From the NCBI GenBank assembly GCA_946545035.1, contig CAMNND010000027.1, positions 1 through 12,384 of the forward strand: a stretch of DNA of 12,384 bases. Reading direction: 5' to 3'. The translations under genes were made by a program, and so were the position numbers. The stretch is from an uncultured Clostridium sp. (GTDB taxonomy: Bacteria > Bacillota > Clostridia > TANB77 > CAG-508). The notes under the pieces were generated by a model. The model ran no database searches, was not told the origin of the DNA, and saw nothing but the letters and a program-made list of their open reading frames with translations. Of the stretch, positions 1-7,022 are shown piece by piece (the stretch's first letter is position 1; the number at the start of each line of letters is the position of its first letter).

Positions 1-3
1 TTT

Positions 4-77
<74 letters not shown>

Positions 78-87
78 ATCTATACAT

Positions 88-116
88 ATTATAGTATAAA
101 ACCAGGATTTTATCAA
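88..116 (-). promoter_or_regulatory. Sigma-A-type promoter of the tRNA-Gly gene
   Basis: On the minus strand TTGATA (111-116) and TATAAT (88-93) are 17 bp apart, which places the transcription start a few bases before the tRNA 5' end at 77. The -35 box lies inside the loop of the terminator hairpin of the preceding operon, so the two signals share DNA. Confidence 0.8.
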
Positions 117-139
117 CTTGATTGTTGAATATATCCTGG
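102..139 (-). terminator. Intrinsic terminator of the thioesterase operon
   Basis: CCAGGAT (102-108) pairs with ATCCTGG (133-139). A second 5-bp helix, TCAAC/GTTGA (113-117/124-128), sits inside the loop. On the minus strand the stem is followed by TTTTATA. The U-run is short, so termination may be incomplete and some read-through into the tRNA is possible. Confidence 0.6.
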
Positions 140-165
140 CTATATTTTTTTATTTTCGTTTTTTA

Positions 166-573
166 TTACATCATTTTATATATCTTTTCGTCAATTTCAG
201 GAACAAATTTCTTTAGATTTATTGGTCTTCCCTCACTATTTATAAAACAATGACTTGATTTACCTGTGAAAGCTACTTCTCCGGTTGTTTTATTAGTCAT
301 TACGTATTCATAAACCATTTTTACTGAATTATATTCTGCAAGTTTAATTTCAATTTCTACATCATCATCAAATGTTGTAGTCCTTTTATAATTACACTCT
401 ATTCCAAGAACCGGTGAACTAAAACCAAGCTTTTCTATTTCTGAATATCCACATCCATTACTATTTAAGAAATAGACTCTTGCCTCTTCCATCCATCTAA
501 TATAATTAGAATGATGTGTTATTCCCATTCTATCCGTTTCATAATACTGAACCTTATGTACATAATTTTCCAT
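166..573 (-). CDS. Acyl-CoA thioesterase, YbgC/4HBT hotdog family
   Basis: The 135-residue protein has the size and fold signature of single-domain hotdog thioesterases, which hydrolyse acyl-CoA to free acid and CoA in the cytoplasm. The N-terminus carries the family signature: YYETDRMG with the likely catalytic aspartate at residue 14, then the HHSNYIRWMEEAR stretch (20-32) that forms the start of the long central helix. It follows the MGMT-fusion gene with only 3 nt between stop and ATG. Its GGGAGG ribosome binding site (581-587) lies inside the end of that gene, so translation is probably coupled. Whether the substrate is a short-chain, aromatic or branched acyl-CoA cannot be told from the sequence. 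The family assignment is firm and the substrate is unknown. Confidence 0.9.
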   Translation of the reverse strand: MENYVHKVQYYETDRMGITHHSNYIRWMEEARVYFLNSNGCGYSEIEKLGFSSPVLGIECNYKRTTTFDDDVEIEIKLAEYNSVKMVYEYVMTNKTTGEVAFTGKSSHCFINSEGRPINLKKFVPEIDEKIYKMM

Positions 574-576
574 TTA

Positions 577-1566
577 TTATTCCTCCCATTGATATTTATT
601 TAAATCAACTTTGTTGTTTTTTACTTCTATACCTTCTTTTTCCAGTCTTTGTTTTTGAATATTAATTCCCCCAAAAACGAATTCTTCTGCAAGCTCTCCT
701 TTATTATTTACAACTTTATAGCATGGATATTTATCTCCATCTGGATTCTTATGAAGAGCGTTTCCAACTGCTCTAGATAGACCTTTATTACCGAGATGCT
801 CTGCAATTTGTCCATATGTAACAACTTTCCCTTCTGGAATAGTAAGAAGATAATCTAGCACTTTTTTTGTAATATCAGTTATTTCTTTTTTATCTTTACT
901 ACCACCTGAAAGCTCATAACTATTATCAATTAATTCGTATACCATATCCATATCAACTTCATCATCAAGCTTAATTGTAATCCAACTACGTTTATTCATA
1001 TGATATGCTGGAAAAATAGTTTTATTGTTCACAATTTCGTCTATACGATCTTTTTGAAACATCATATTCGTTACTTCAATTCTATTATTATCATCTAGAC
1101 CAAGTTTATCTGCTGTAATACAAAATAATGTCGCATACCATTTCTTGCTATTCTTATTTCTCCAGATAGCATTATCATCAAACTTTTCCCAAAGAAATTC
1201 AAGTTCATCACCATACTTTTCACTGATATATTTTATTAATTCTTTTGATTGTTTAGATTTGAATACTTCCTTCTGCGTACACTCATTTAAAAATCTATTA
1301 ATAACTCTATCGTATTCAGATCTAACCGTTCCAATGAACTCTCCAACCGCATCTTCGATATCTACTAGTGCATATTCTTCATTGCTTTCTATATCTATTA
1401 CTTTAGAATTCTTTTTATCTTTCTCTATAAATATTTGAACTTCAAATTCTCCATCCAGTATCGGCTCTTTATATAAATATCCGCTCTCTACCTTTGAGAA
1501 TCCAAAATTAGATAATTTATTATACTTAATTATACTTTTCTTTAAATAAATATTTAAATCTCTCAT
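577..1566 (-). CDS. MmcQ/YjbR-like domain fused to an MGMT-type (Ada/Ogt/ATL) DNA repair domain
   Basis: The 329-residue protein has two recognisable parts. Residues about 100-220 match the MmcQ/YjbR (DUF419, CyaY-like) fold, with WRNKNSKKWYATL at 135-147 and MNKRSWITIKLDD at 190-202. Residues about 230-315 match the C-terminal domain of O6-alkylguanine-DNA alkyltransferases: IPEGKVVTYGQIA (243-255), the helix-turn-helix segment with RAVGNA (265-270), and the active-site region PCYKVV (281-286) with Cys282 kept. The usual motif is PCHRV; here His is replaced by Tyr and Arg by Lys. The first ~95 residues are not assigned. It probably recognises or repairs alkylated DNA. Retention of Cys282 argues for methyl transfer rather than an ATL protein, in which Trp replaces Cys, but the lost His leaves this open. 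The start is ATG with an AAAGGA site. It is the first gene of a two-gene operon. Confidence 0.85.
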   Translation of the reverse strand: MRDLNIYLKKSIIKYNKLSNFGFSKVESGYLYKEPILDGEFEVQIFIEKDKKNSKVIDIESNEEYALVDIEDAVGEFIGTVRSEYDRVINRFLNECTQKEVFKSKQSKELIKYISEKYGDELEFLWEKFDDNAIWRNKNSKKWYATLFCITADKLGLDDNNRIEVTNMMFQKDRIDEIVNNKTIFPAYHMNKRSWITIKLDDEVDMDMVYELIDNSYELSGGSKDKKEITDITKKVLDYLLTIPEGKVVTYGQIAEHLGNKGLSRAVGNALHKNPDGDKYPCYKVVNNKGELAEEFVFGGINIQKQRLEKEGIEVKNNKVDLNKYQWEE

Positions 1567-1596
1567 ATCTCAATCCTTTTCATTATTCTATATACT

Positions 1597-1625
1597 ATTA
1601 TACTTATTTCAAATTGATTTATCAA
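1597..1625 (-). promoter_or_regulatory. Promoter of the MGMT fusion-thioesterase operon
   Basis: TTGATA (1620-1625) and TATAAT (1597-1602) on the minus strand are 17 bp apart and lie about 30 bp before the ATG at 1566. The hexamers are the same as those of the tRNA promoter at 88-116. Confidence 0.8.
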
Positions 1626-1651
1626 TGTATAAATAATTATTACCAGATATG

Positions 1652-1689
1652 AAAAAAGCCACTGTACTAGATTCATCTAGCACAATGAC
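1652..1689 (-). terminator. Strong intrinsic terminator of the tRNA-Gly pair
   Basis: A 14-bp stem (1676-1689 with 1658-1671, including a few G-U pairs) closes a 4-nt loop. On the minus strand it is followed directly by six T (1657-1652). It lies 6 bp past the last tRNA gene. Confidence 0.9.
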
Positions 1690-1695
1690 AATTCG

Positions 1696-1769
<74 letters not shown>

Positions 1770-1800
1770 ATGTGTTGTTCTTTTTATTAGAAGGTTTGTA

Positions 1801-1874
<74 letters not shown>

Positions 1875-1905
1875 ATAAGTATGTTCTCTTCTTGGAACGA
1901 TTATT

Positions 1906-1934
1906 ATTGTAATCCATTCTATTAGAAATGTCAA
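1906..1934 (-). promoter_or_regulatory. Promoter of the tandem tRNA-Gly genes
   Basis: A consensus TTGACA (1929-1934) and TACAAT (1906-1911) are separated by 17 bp on the minus strand. This is one of the strongest-looking promoters in the window, as expected for stable RNA. Confidence 0.88.
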
Positions 1935-1963
1935 CACTTTTTTTAAATTTTTTAAATACAATA

Positions 1964-1988
1964 GATGGCTCTATCTTGTAGAGCCATC
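1964..1988 (-). terminator. Hairpin at the end of the rsmE-gmk operon, probable terminator
   Basis: A perfect 10-bp stem GATGGCTCTA/TAGAGCCATC closes a 5-nt loop 14 bp after the gmk stop codon. On the minus strand it is followed by TATTGTATTT, a weak U-run, so it may act partly as an mRNA-stabilising 3' hairpin. Confidence 0.65.
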
Positions 1989-2002
1989 CGCTTCTATATT
2001 AG

Positions 2003-2581
2003 TTAAAATTCTGTACGTTCAGTTTTTAATTCGCTATTTATGATTTCTGTAATAATATTAATTGATTTATCTAAATCATTATTCTTTATTACATAATCAT
2101 ACATTCCAATTCTAGAATTTTCATAGTCGTATCTATTAAGACGTAAAGTAATTTCTTTATAGTCCGGTTTATCTCCCATTCTATTAAGAAGACGTTTTTC
2201 TAGAACTTCCTTAGGAACTTTCAAGAATATCGTTACAACTCTAGTGTCGTTTCCTAGTAATTTAACTAAATTTTCTGTTCCATTTACATCTATGTCTTTA
2301 ACAATAACTTTACCTTCTTTTATTTTCTCATTCATAAGAACCCTAGATGTTCCATAATAATTTTCATGATGCACATTATACTCATAGAACTCATTGTTAG
2401 AAATCATTTCTTCAAATTTTTCCTTTGAAACGAAGTTATATATCTCACCAGGAACTTCGCCATCTCTTGGAGCTCTAGATGTATATGAAGGTAAACTTTC
2501 AACATTATCTAATTTCTTAATTAATGCTTTCTTTATGGTATCTTTTCCAGATCCAGACACACCTGATAATATAACTAACAT
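2003..2581 (-). CDS. gmk: Guanylate kinase
   Basis: The enzyme phosphorylates GMP (and dGMP) with ATP to GDP in the cytoplasm. At 192 residues it is slightly shorter than typical bacterial Gmk. It shows the P-loop GVSGSGKDT (7-15), the GMP-binding segment SYTSRAPRDGE (32-42), Tyr48 in the following strand, YGT (76-78), the DIDVNG core strand (96-101), and LLNRM with the LID arginines (131-135 and onward). The residue after the P-loop lysine is Asp rather than the usual Ser/Thr/Gly, which is unusual. Its ATG overlaps the end of rpoZ by 7 nt (ATGTTAG) and is preceded by AAAGGTGA. It is the last gene of the operon. Confidence 0.93.
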   Translation of the reverse strand: MLVILSGVSGSGKDTIKKALIKKLDNVESLPSYTSRAPRDGEVPGEIYNFVSKEKFEEMISNNEFYEYNVHHENYYGTSRVLMNEKIKEGKVIVKDIDVNGTENLVKLLGNDTRVVTIFLKVPKEVLEKRLLNRMGDKPDYKEITLRLNRYDYENSRIGMYDYVIKNNDLDKSINIITEIINSELKTERTEF

Positions 2582-2763
2582 ATCTTCACCTTTCCCTCTG
2601 CTATTTCTTCAGCAGCAATTGTAACTGGAGCCTCTTCCTTTGTTACAACTAAAGGCTCATCTCCTTGAGCTATTTTTCTTGCTCTTTTTGATGTAGCAAT
2701 AACAAGCTCAAATCTGTTTTTTGATTTTTTTAATAACTCTGCAACACTTGGTTTTACTATCAT
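2575..2763 (-). CDS. rpoZ: DNA-directed RNA polymerase omega subunit
   Basis: The 62-residue protein begins MIVKPSVAELLKK and contains the omega signature NRFELVIATSKRARKIAQG (19-37), the helix that contacts the beta-prime subunit and helps polymerase assembly. The reading frame is open further upstream to 2817, but the ATG at 2761-2763 is preceded at good distance by GAGGG, and the upstream residues are only lysine/isoleucine-rich, so the short form is chosen. The stop TAG overlaps the gmk start. In Bacillus subtilis and relatives rpoZ follows gmk; here it precedes it. Confidence 0.92.
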   Translation of the reverse strand: MIVKPSVAELLKKSKNRFELVIATSKRARKIAQGDEPLVVTKEEAPVTIAAEEIAEGKVKIC

Positions 2764-2839
2764 TATTAATCCCTCTTTCTTTTTTATTTTCTTTTTATCT
2801 ATTATTACATTTATCATGTGTTATTTACTTTAGTTTTGC

Positions 2840-3715
2840 CTATTCAATATTCTGAATTTGCTCTCTAATATCTTCAAGCTCTGTTTTAATCTCAATTACA
2901 TCATTTGTAATTTCAAGCTTAACAGATTTAGAAGCTGTTGTATTAGCCTCTCTATTCATTTCCTGAATAATAAAGTCTAACTTTTTACCTATAGCACCTT
3001 TTTCATTAATAAGCTTTTCAAATTGATGTATATGGCTATCAAGTCTTGTAAGCTCTTCCTCAACTGAAGATTTATCAGCAAATATTACAATTTCTTGTGC
3101 TAACCTTGTCTCATCCACTACATCGCTTTTTAATATTTCTTTAATTCTTTCCCTCAATTTTACTACATATTCATCAATAAGTCCAGCAGTATTTTTAGAA
3201 ATATCAGCAACTAGCTCCTTAATATGGTCCAATCTATTTTGTAAATCTATTTTTATTTTCTCACCTTCAACAGTTCTCATTTCAACGAAATTATTAATTG
3301 CCTCTGTAACACACTCTGATAACTCTTTTAAAATCACATCATTTTCACCTTCGTTATTTTTTAATTGTAATACGTCTGGCATTTTTGTAATTTCTGTAAT
3401 TCTAATAGTATCATTCATATTTTCTTCTTGAGCAAGCTCTTTAAGCTCTTTTATATATAGCTTAGCTAAATCTTTATTTATTACAACATCCTTACCTTCG
3501 TTTGTATAATTTGTATATTCAACAAATACATCTATCTTACCTCTGGATACTTTGCTTGAAATAAGCTTTTTTATGTCGTTCTCATAAAAACTAATATTTC
3601 TTGGAAGTCTAACACTAATATCACAATATCTATAATTAACGCTTTTAATCTCGACACTATAACTTCTTCCATTTATTTCAAGCTTACTTTTTCCATATCC
3701 TGTCATGCTTATCAT
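2840..3715 (-). CDS. YicC/YloC family endoribonuclease
   Basis: The 291-residue protein starts MISMTGYGKS, matching the family's conserved N-terminal MTGYG. Its C-terminus carries the DUF1732 signature, read here as EEELTRLDSHIHQF, GKKLDFIIQEMNREANT, ASKS and finally REQIQNIE. Known YicC/YloC proteins are oligomeric endoribonucleases involved in RNA decay. An in-frame GTG at 3722-3724 sits only 2 nt after the AAAGGAG site, whereas the ATG at 3713-3715 is 10 nt after it, so the ATG is preferred. It follows the membrane-protein gene by 15 nt. A 76-bp A-rich gap separates it from rpoZ. The remA/DUF370 gene that often sits between yicC and gmk is absent. Confidence 0.9.
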   Translation of the reverse strand: MISMTGYGKSKLEINGRSYSVEIKSVNYRYCDISVRLPRNISFYENDIKKLISSKVSRGKIDVFVEYTNYTNEGKDVVINKDLAKLYIKELKELAQEENMNDTIRITEITKMPDVLQLKNNEGENDVILKELSECVTEAINNFVEMRTVEGEKIKIDLQNRLDHIKELVADISKNTAGLIDEYVVKLRERIKEILKSDVVDETRLAQEIVIFADKSSVEEELTRLDSHIHQFEKLINEKGAIGKKLDFIIQEMNREANTTASKSVKLEITNDVIEIKTELEDIREQIQNIE

Positions 3716-3730
3716 ATAGTACACGCTCCT

Positions 3731-5038
3731 TTAATCTTCATAATCTTCTTCATCTTCTATTTCATCTTCATCTTTTTTCTCCTTAACAATATCATCTTTA
3801 TTAATTAAAAGATTTCTCCTATTTATGAAGAATACGATAATAGATTTTACTATGTAGTATATTAAGATAACAATACCAGAAATTAACAATACTTTTCTAA
3901 ATCTATCTGTAAAATTTTGAAGTATATATGGTAAAAATAGTGTTAATATTCCCATTAGTAATGATTCAATACCATTTACACATTTTGTTACTTTATCTTC
4001 CTTATATGCAGTTTCAATAAGCATAATTGAAACCCCTAAAAACATAAAAGAAAATAAATTAATATTTTTGATCATGGCATTTTTTTCGATATTAAAGAAA
4101 CCATAATTACAAAATACTAAGAACAATATAAATAGACCTGCAAAAATTAAGTTATAGAATGAATTTTTTATAATAGAAGCACCTTCTTGTTTAGAAACTT
4201 TTTTGCGCTCCTTTAACTTTTTGTCTAATTCATTTATATCAAAATTTTCTTCTGGCTCATCTTCTAAAAAGTTAATGTTTAATTCTTTATCATATTCATC
4301 AGACTTGTTATCATCATCAAATATTTTCTCATTATTTTCTTTTGGTTCACTTTCTTTTGGCATGTTCTTTATTGCAGATTCTTTTTCTACTTCTTTTTTC
4401 TCTTTATATACCTTACTTGTATTAGACTTTTTAGTGCTCTTTACTCCCTTATCATTTTTATCGTTTTCTTTACTTTTCTTTTCAGAATTGCTTGCTTGAT
4501 TATTTTTGGTTGTTTTAGGTACTTGCTTATCTTTTTCTTCTTCATCCTTAGCTTTTTTATTTATTTTAATTTGTCCAGATTTTTCACTAGAAGCCTTCTC
4601 CACTTCTGTTGATATTCTTTTCTTGACATTTGCTGCCTTCTCAGAAACTTTACTTGAAGTCTTTGCCGTAGCTTTCTTTTGTGCTGTCTCTGTTGTCTTT
4701 GCTTTTGCAGTAGAAGCAGTTTTAGTAGAACTAGAAACTTTTTTCTTAGTCTCAGGTTTAGTAGATTTCTTTTCATCTTTTTTAGCCACTTCCGTAGCCT
4801 TTGTCGTACTTTTCTTAGCCGGTGTTTTTTTCGTCTCCTCTTTTTTCTCTTCTACTTTTCTACTTGATGCTTTGGTTCCCGTTTTAGAAGTACTACTTTT
4901 TTTCTTTGATGCATCTTTCTTGACAGTAGCTTCCCCTGTTTTTTCAGCTGAAGCTTTTTTAGTTACTTTTTTTGCTGTATTCTTTACTTCCTCTTCTACG
5001 ACCTTTTTTCCCTTCTTATTTTCCTCTTTCTTTTCCAA
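3731..5038 (-). CDS. Lysine-rich, histone-H1-like domain with a four-helix membrane domain, function unknown
   Basis: The 435-residue protein has three parts. Residues 1 to about 215 are disordered and rich in Lys, Ala, Ser and Thr with repeated KK, AKK and TKK motifs, resembling bacterial histone-H1-like proteins. Residues about 216-285 turn acidic (EDEPEENFD around 259-267). Residues about 294-405 contain four hydrophobic helices (near 294-312, 325-345, 357-374 and 383-405), followed by an acidic tail ending EDEEDYED. No N-terminal signal peptide is visible, so the long basic N-terminus is probably cytoplasmic, where it could bind nucleic acid or ribosomes at the membrane. That role is inferred from composition only. 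The start is TTG directly after the rsmE stop, with GGAGG 10 nt upstream. I do not recognise the family. Confidence 0.8.
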   Translation of the reverse strand: MEKKEENKKGKKVVEEEVKNTAKKVTKKASAEKTGEATVKKDASKKKSSTSKTGTKASSRKVEEKKEETKKTPAKKSTTKATEVAKKDEKKSTKPETKKKVSSSTKTASTAKAKTTETAQKKATAKTSSKVSEKAANVKKRISTEVEKASSEKSGQIKINKKAKDEEEKDKQVPKTTKNNQASNSEKKSKENDKNDKGVKSTKKSNTSKVYKEKKEVEKESAIKNMPKESEPKENNEKIFDDDNKSDEYDKELNINFLEDEPEENFDINELDKKLKERKKVSKQEGASIIKNSFYNLIFAGLFILFLVFCNYGFFNIEKNAMIKNINLFSFMFLGVSIMLIETAYKEDKVTKCVNGIESLLMGILTLFLPYILQNFTDRFRKVLLISGIVILIYYIVKSIIVFFINRRNLLINKDDIVKEKKDEDEIEDEEDYED

Positions 5039-5053
5039 TTAAATACTACCTCC
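5036..5053 (-). promoter_or_regulatory. Ribosome binding site that fixes a TTG start
   Basis: GGAGG at 5049-5053 is inside the last codons of rsmE. The rsmE stop TAA (5039-5041) is followed immediately by TTG (5036-5038). The spacing of 10 nt, and the absence of a better start nearby, support TTG initiation by coupled translation. Confidence 0.7.
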
Positions 5054-5794
5054 AAGTTCATACATAATAACACTAGACATAGCTAAAGCTACTGTCTCAG
5101 TTCTTAATATTCTCTTTCCTAGTGTAACGATTTTTGCCCCTGATTCTTTTAATATATTTATTTCAGAAGGTTCAAATCCACCTTCAGGCCCAATAACAAT
5201 TCCTATTGAAACATCTTCAATATTATTATTCTTTAATTCCTCTATAGCATCTTTAAATGAATAACCTTCAGCTTTCTCATATGGAACGATAAGCATATCT
5301 AAACTACTAACCAATCCACATACTTGTTTTATAGTCATAACATTTTCGACGCTCGGAATCATGTCTCTTCCTGATTGTTTAGCTGCAACTTCAGCAATTT
5401 TTTGCCACCTGTCAATTTTTTTGGCTGCATCTTTTCCATTTATTTTTGAAACACATCTTTCCATATCAACTGGGATAAATCCTTTTACCCCAAGCTCTGT
5501 TGATTTTTGTATAATTAGCTCCATTTTATCTGACTTTGGAATTCCTTGGAATATTTTTAGATTAATATTAGACTCTGCTTCTGACTCAATTGTTTCAATT
5601 ATTTTGCATGTAATCCTATCTTTTTCAAATGACTTTAACTCAACATTATAGTTTTTTGATGTATCTGTATTACAAACCTGAATAACATCATCAACTTTCA
5701 TTCTAAGAACATTTGAAATATGTTTTACATCTTCACCTAGAATTGTAATTTCATCATTTACTAATTGATTATTTTTAATAAAAAATTTGGGCAT
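5039..5794 (-). CDS. rsmE: 16S rRNA (uracil-1498-N3)-methyltransferase RsmE
   Basis: The 251-residue protein methylates U1498 of 16S rRNA using S-adenosylmethionine. Residues 1 to about 70 form the PUA-like domain (MPKFFIKN, then HISNVLRMKVDD). The SPOUT methyltransferase domain follows: KSDKMELIIQKSTELGV (87-103), EVAAKQSGR (135-143), and the knot motifs IGPEGGFE (201-208) and LGKRILRTETVALAM (225-239). The frame is open a further 11 codons upstream, but the ATG at 5792-5794 has AAGGAAG at the right distance and gives the family-typical N-terminus. It is the first gene of the operon. Its leader from the strong promoter is about 130 nt and holds a terminator. Confidence 0.95.
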   Translation of the reverse strand: MPKFFIKNNQLVNDEITILGEDVKHISNVLRMKVDDVIQVCNTDTSKNYNVELKSFEKDRITCKIIETIESEAESNINLKIFQGIPKSDKMELIIQKSTELGVKGFIPVDMERCVSKINGKDAAKKIDRWQKIAEVAAKQSGRDMIPSVENVMTIKQVCGLVSSLDMLIVPYEKAEGYSFKDAIEELKNNNIEDVSIGIVIGPEGGFEPSEINILKESGAKIVTLGKRILRTETVALAMSSVIMYELGGSI

Positions 5795-5817
5795 AAAACT
5801 CTCTTCCTTCGGTACAT

Positions 5818-5847
5818 ATTTTATCATAATTATACATTTTCTGTAAA
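5818..5847 (-). promoter_or_regulatory. Possible secondary rsmE promoter
   Basis: TTTACA (5842-5847) and TAAAAT (5818-5823) are 18 bp apart on the minus strand, downstream of the leader terminator. It could give basal expression that bypasses the terminator. In such AT-rich DNA the match may be chance. Confidence 0.25.
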
Positions 5848-5870
5848 TAGTAAAACTGCGTATACATTAC

Positions 5871-5913
5871 GAAAAAATCCCTCTTAGTGAAAATTGTATA
5901 CTTCACGCGAGGG
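5871..5913 (-). terminator. Intrinsic terminator inside the rsmE operon leader (attenuator or sRNA end)
   Basis: CCCTC/GAGGG (5909-5913 with 5879-5883) and an inner GTGAA/TTCAC (5902-5906 with 5887-5891) form a two-part stem. On the minus strand it is followed by A and six T (5877-5872). It lies between the strong promoter at 5935-5963 and the rsmE start, so full transcription of the operon needs read-through. The apical loop contains the palindrome GTATAC, repeated in TGTATAC downstream (near 5859-5865). Confidence 0.75.
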
Positions 5914-5934
5914 AACTATAAATAATATGCTTCG

Positions 5935-5963
5935 ATTATATTATAAAATAGTGATTTTGTCAA
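5935..5963 (-). promoter_or_regulatory. Main promoter of the rsmE-gmk operon
   Basis: Consensus TTGACA (5958-5963) and TATAAT (5935-5940) are separated by 17 bp on the minus strand. The predicted start is near 5928, giving a leader of about 130 nt. Confidence 0.88.
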
Positions 5964-5974
5964 TTTTAAAGCCA

Positions 5975-6009
5975 AAAGAGAGCTCTTAAAATGTTTTCAA
6001 GCTCTCTTT
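5975..6009 (-). terminator. Terminator of the transketolase operon
   Basis: A 10-bp stem AAAGAGAGCT/AGCTCTCTTT (6000-6009 with 5975-5984) closes a 15-nt loop and runs into TTTTGGCTTT on the minus strand, 19 bp past the stop codon. It ends just before the rsmE -35 box. Confidence 0.75.
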
Positions 6010-6028
6010 ATTATCTATTTTATTTATA

Positions 6029-6961
6029 TTACTTTTGTAAAAAAACATCTACAATAGATTTTGCATCTAATTTAAAATGTTTTATTAAATCTTCTGCCTT
6101 ACCAGATTTTCCAAATGTATCTTTTATCCCAACCCTGGTTAACTTTTTAGGACACTTATCTGATAATACTTCCGCAATAGCAGATCCAAGACCACCAATT
6201 ATATTATGATCTTCAACCGATATAAGCTTATCAGTTTCTTCCGCACACTTTATGATTATATCTTCATCAATTGGTTTTATAGTATGCATATCAACAACTC
6301 TTACATATTTTCCTTTTTTCTCAAGCAAATCTTTTGCCTTAATAGCTTCTGAAACAATATCTCCTGTTGCAAATATAGTTCCATCTGTTCCCTTTCCAAT
6401 CTGAACACCTTTACCAATTGTAAATTTCTCATTTTCATCGTATATAATTGGTGTGGCAAGCCTTGATAATCTAACATACACAGGACCTTTTATTTTTGAT
6501 ATTTCATTTATCATCCATTTTGTTTGTGTATCATCAGATGGACTAAGTACCGTCATGTTGGGAAGACCTCTCATTAAACTAATATCTTCTAGCATTTGAT
6601 GCGTTGCTCCATCTTCTCCTACTGTAATTCCGGCATGTGTTGCACAAATTTTCACATTTAGATTTGGATAACATACACCATTTCTTATTTGATCATATGC
6701 CCTACCTGCAGCAAATACAGCAAAAGTACTTGCATATGGTATATTTCCACAAGTTGCAAATCCTGCTGCAGTGCCAATCATATCTTGCTCTGCTATTCCC
6801 ATATCAAAGAATCTATCAGGAAATTCTTTTGCAAATATATTTGTTTTTGTAGCTGTAGATAAATCTGCATCTAGTACAATTACATTTTTATTCTTTTTTC
6901 CAAGTTCAAGCAAAGCTTCTCCATAGCTCTGTCTTGTAGCTTTTTTGTTCTCTATATCCAT
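6029..6961 (-). CDS. Transketolase, C-terminal subunit (split enzyme)
   Basis: The 310-residue protein corresponds to the second half of transketolase. The pyrimidine-binding domain (about 8-170) has DADLSTATKT (31-40), the catalytic Glu59 in GIAEQDM that activates the thiamine ring, STFAVFAAGRAYDQIR (78-93), and the conserved histidines in CATHAG and GATHQ (109 and 121). The C-terminal transketolase domain (about 190-305) has VRVVDMHTIKP and ISVEDHNIIGGLGSA. It needs the N-terminal subunit encoded just upstream to form the thiamine diphosphate enzyme of the non-oxidative pentose phosphate pathway. Split transketolases are common in Clostridia. The start ATG has AAGGGAAG upstream. The 61-bp gap to the partner gene has no clear promoter, so the two are probably cotranscribed. 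Confidence 0.93.
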   Translation of the reverse strand: MDIENKKATRQSYGEALLELGKKNKNVIVLDADLSTATKTNIFAKEFPDRFFDMGIAEQDMIGTAAGFATCGNIPYASTFAVFAAGRAYDQIRNGVCYPNLNVKICATHAGITVGEDGATHQMLEDISLMRGLPNMTVLSPSDDTQTKWMINEISKIKGPVYVRLSRLATPIIYDENEKFTIGKGVQIGKGTDGTIFATGDIVSEAIKAKDLLEKKGKYVRVVDMHTIKPIDEDIIIKCAEETDKLISVEDHNIIGGLGSAIAEVLSDKCPKKLTRVGIKDTFGKSGKAEDLIKHFKLDAKSIVDVFLQK

Positions 6962-7022
6962 AATAATCTTCCCTTCTTAAATTTTGATGACTAATGATAA
7001 AATTTTTGCTCCGTCCCTATTT

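Noticed and set aside
2764..2817. Longer omega subunit starting 18 codons upstream
   Set aside because: The extra residues are lysine/isoleucine-rich and unlike the family, and the GAGGG site fits the internal ATG at 2761-2763.
4506..5042. A 178-codon plus-strand frame rich in Phe, Ser and Val, looking like a membrane protein
   Set aside because: It is the antisense of the lysine-rich repeats (AAA/AAG read backwards give TTT/CTT). It has no ribosome binding site or promoter of its own.
5855..5905. GTATACA pairing with the downstream TGTATAC as an antiterminator of the rsmE leader
   Set aside because: The downstream arm is transcribed after the terminator's T-run, so it cannot prevent termination in the ordinary way; kept only as a remark.
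5871..5928. A known riboswitch class in the rsmE leader
   Set aside because: The part before the terminator is only about 20 nt and has no aptamer-like core; a T-box is also excluded because its conserved box sequence is absent.
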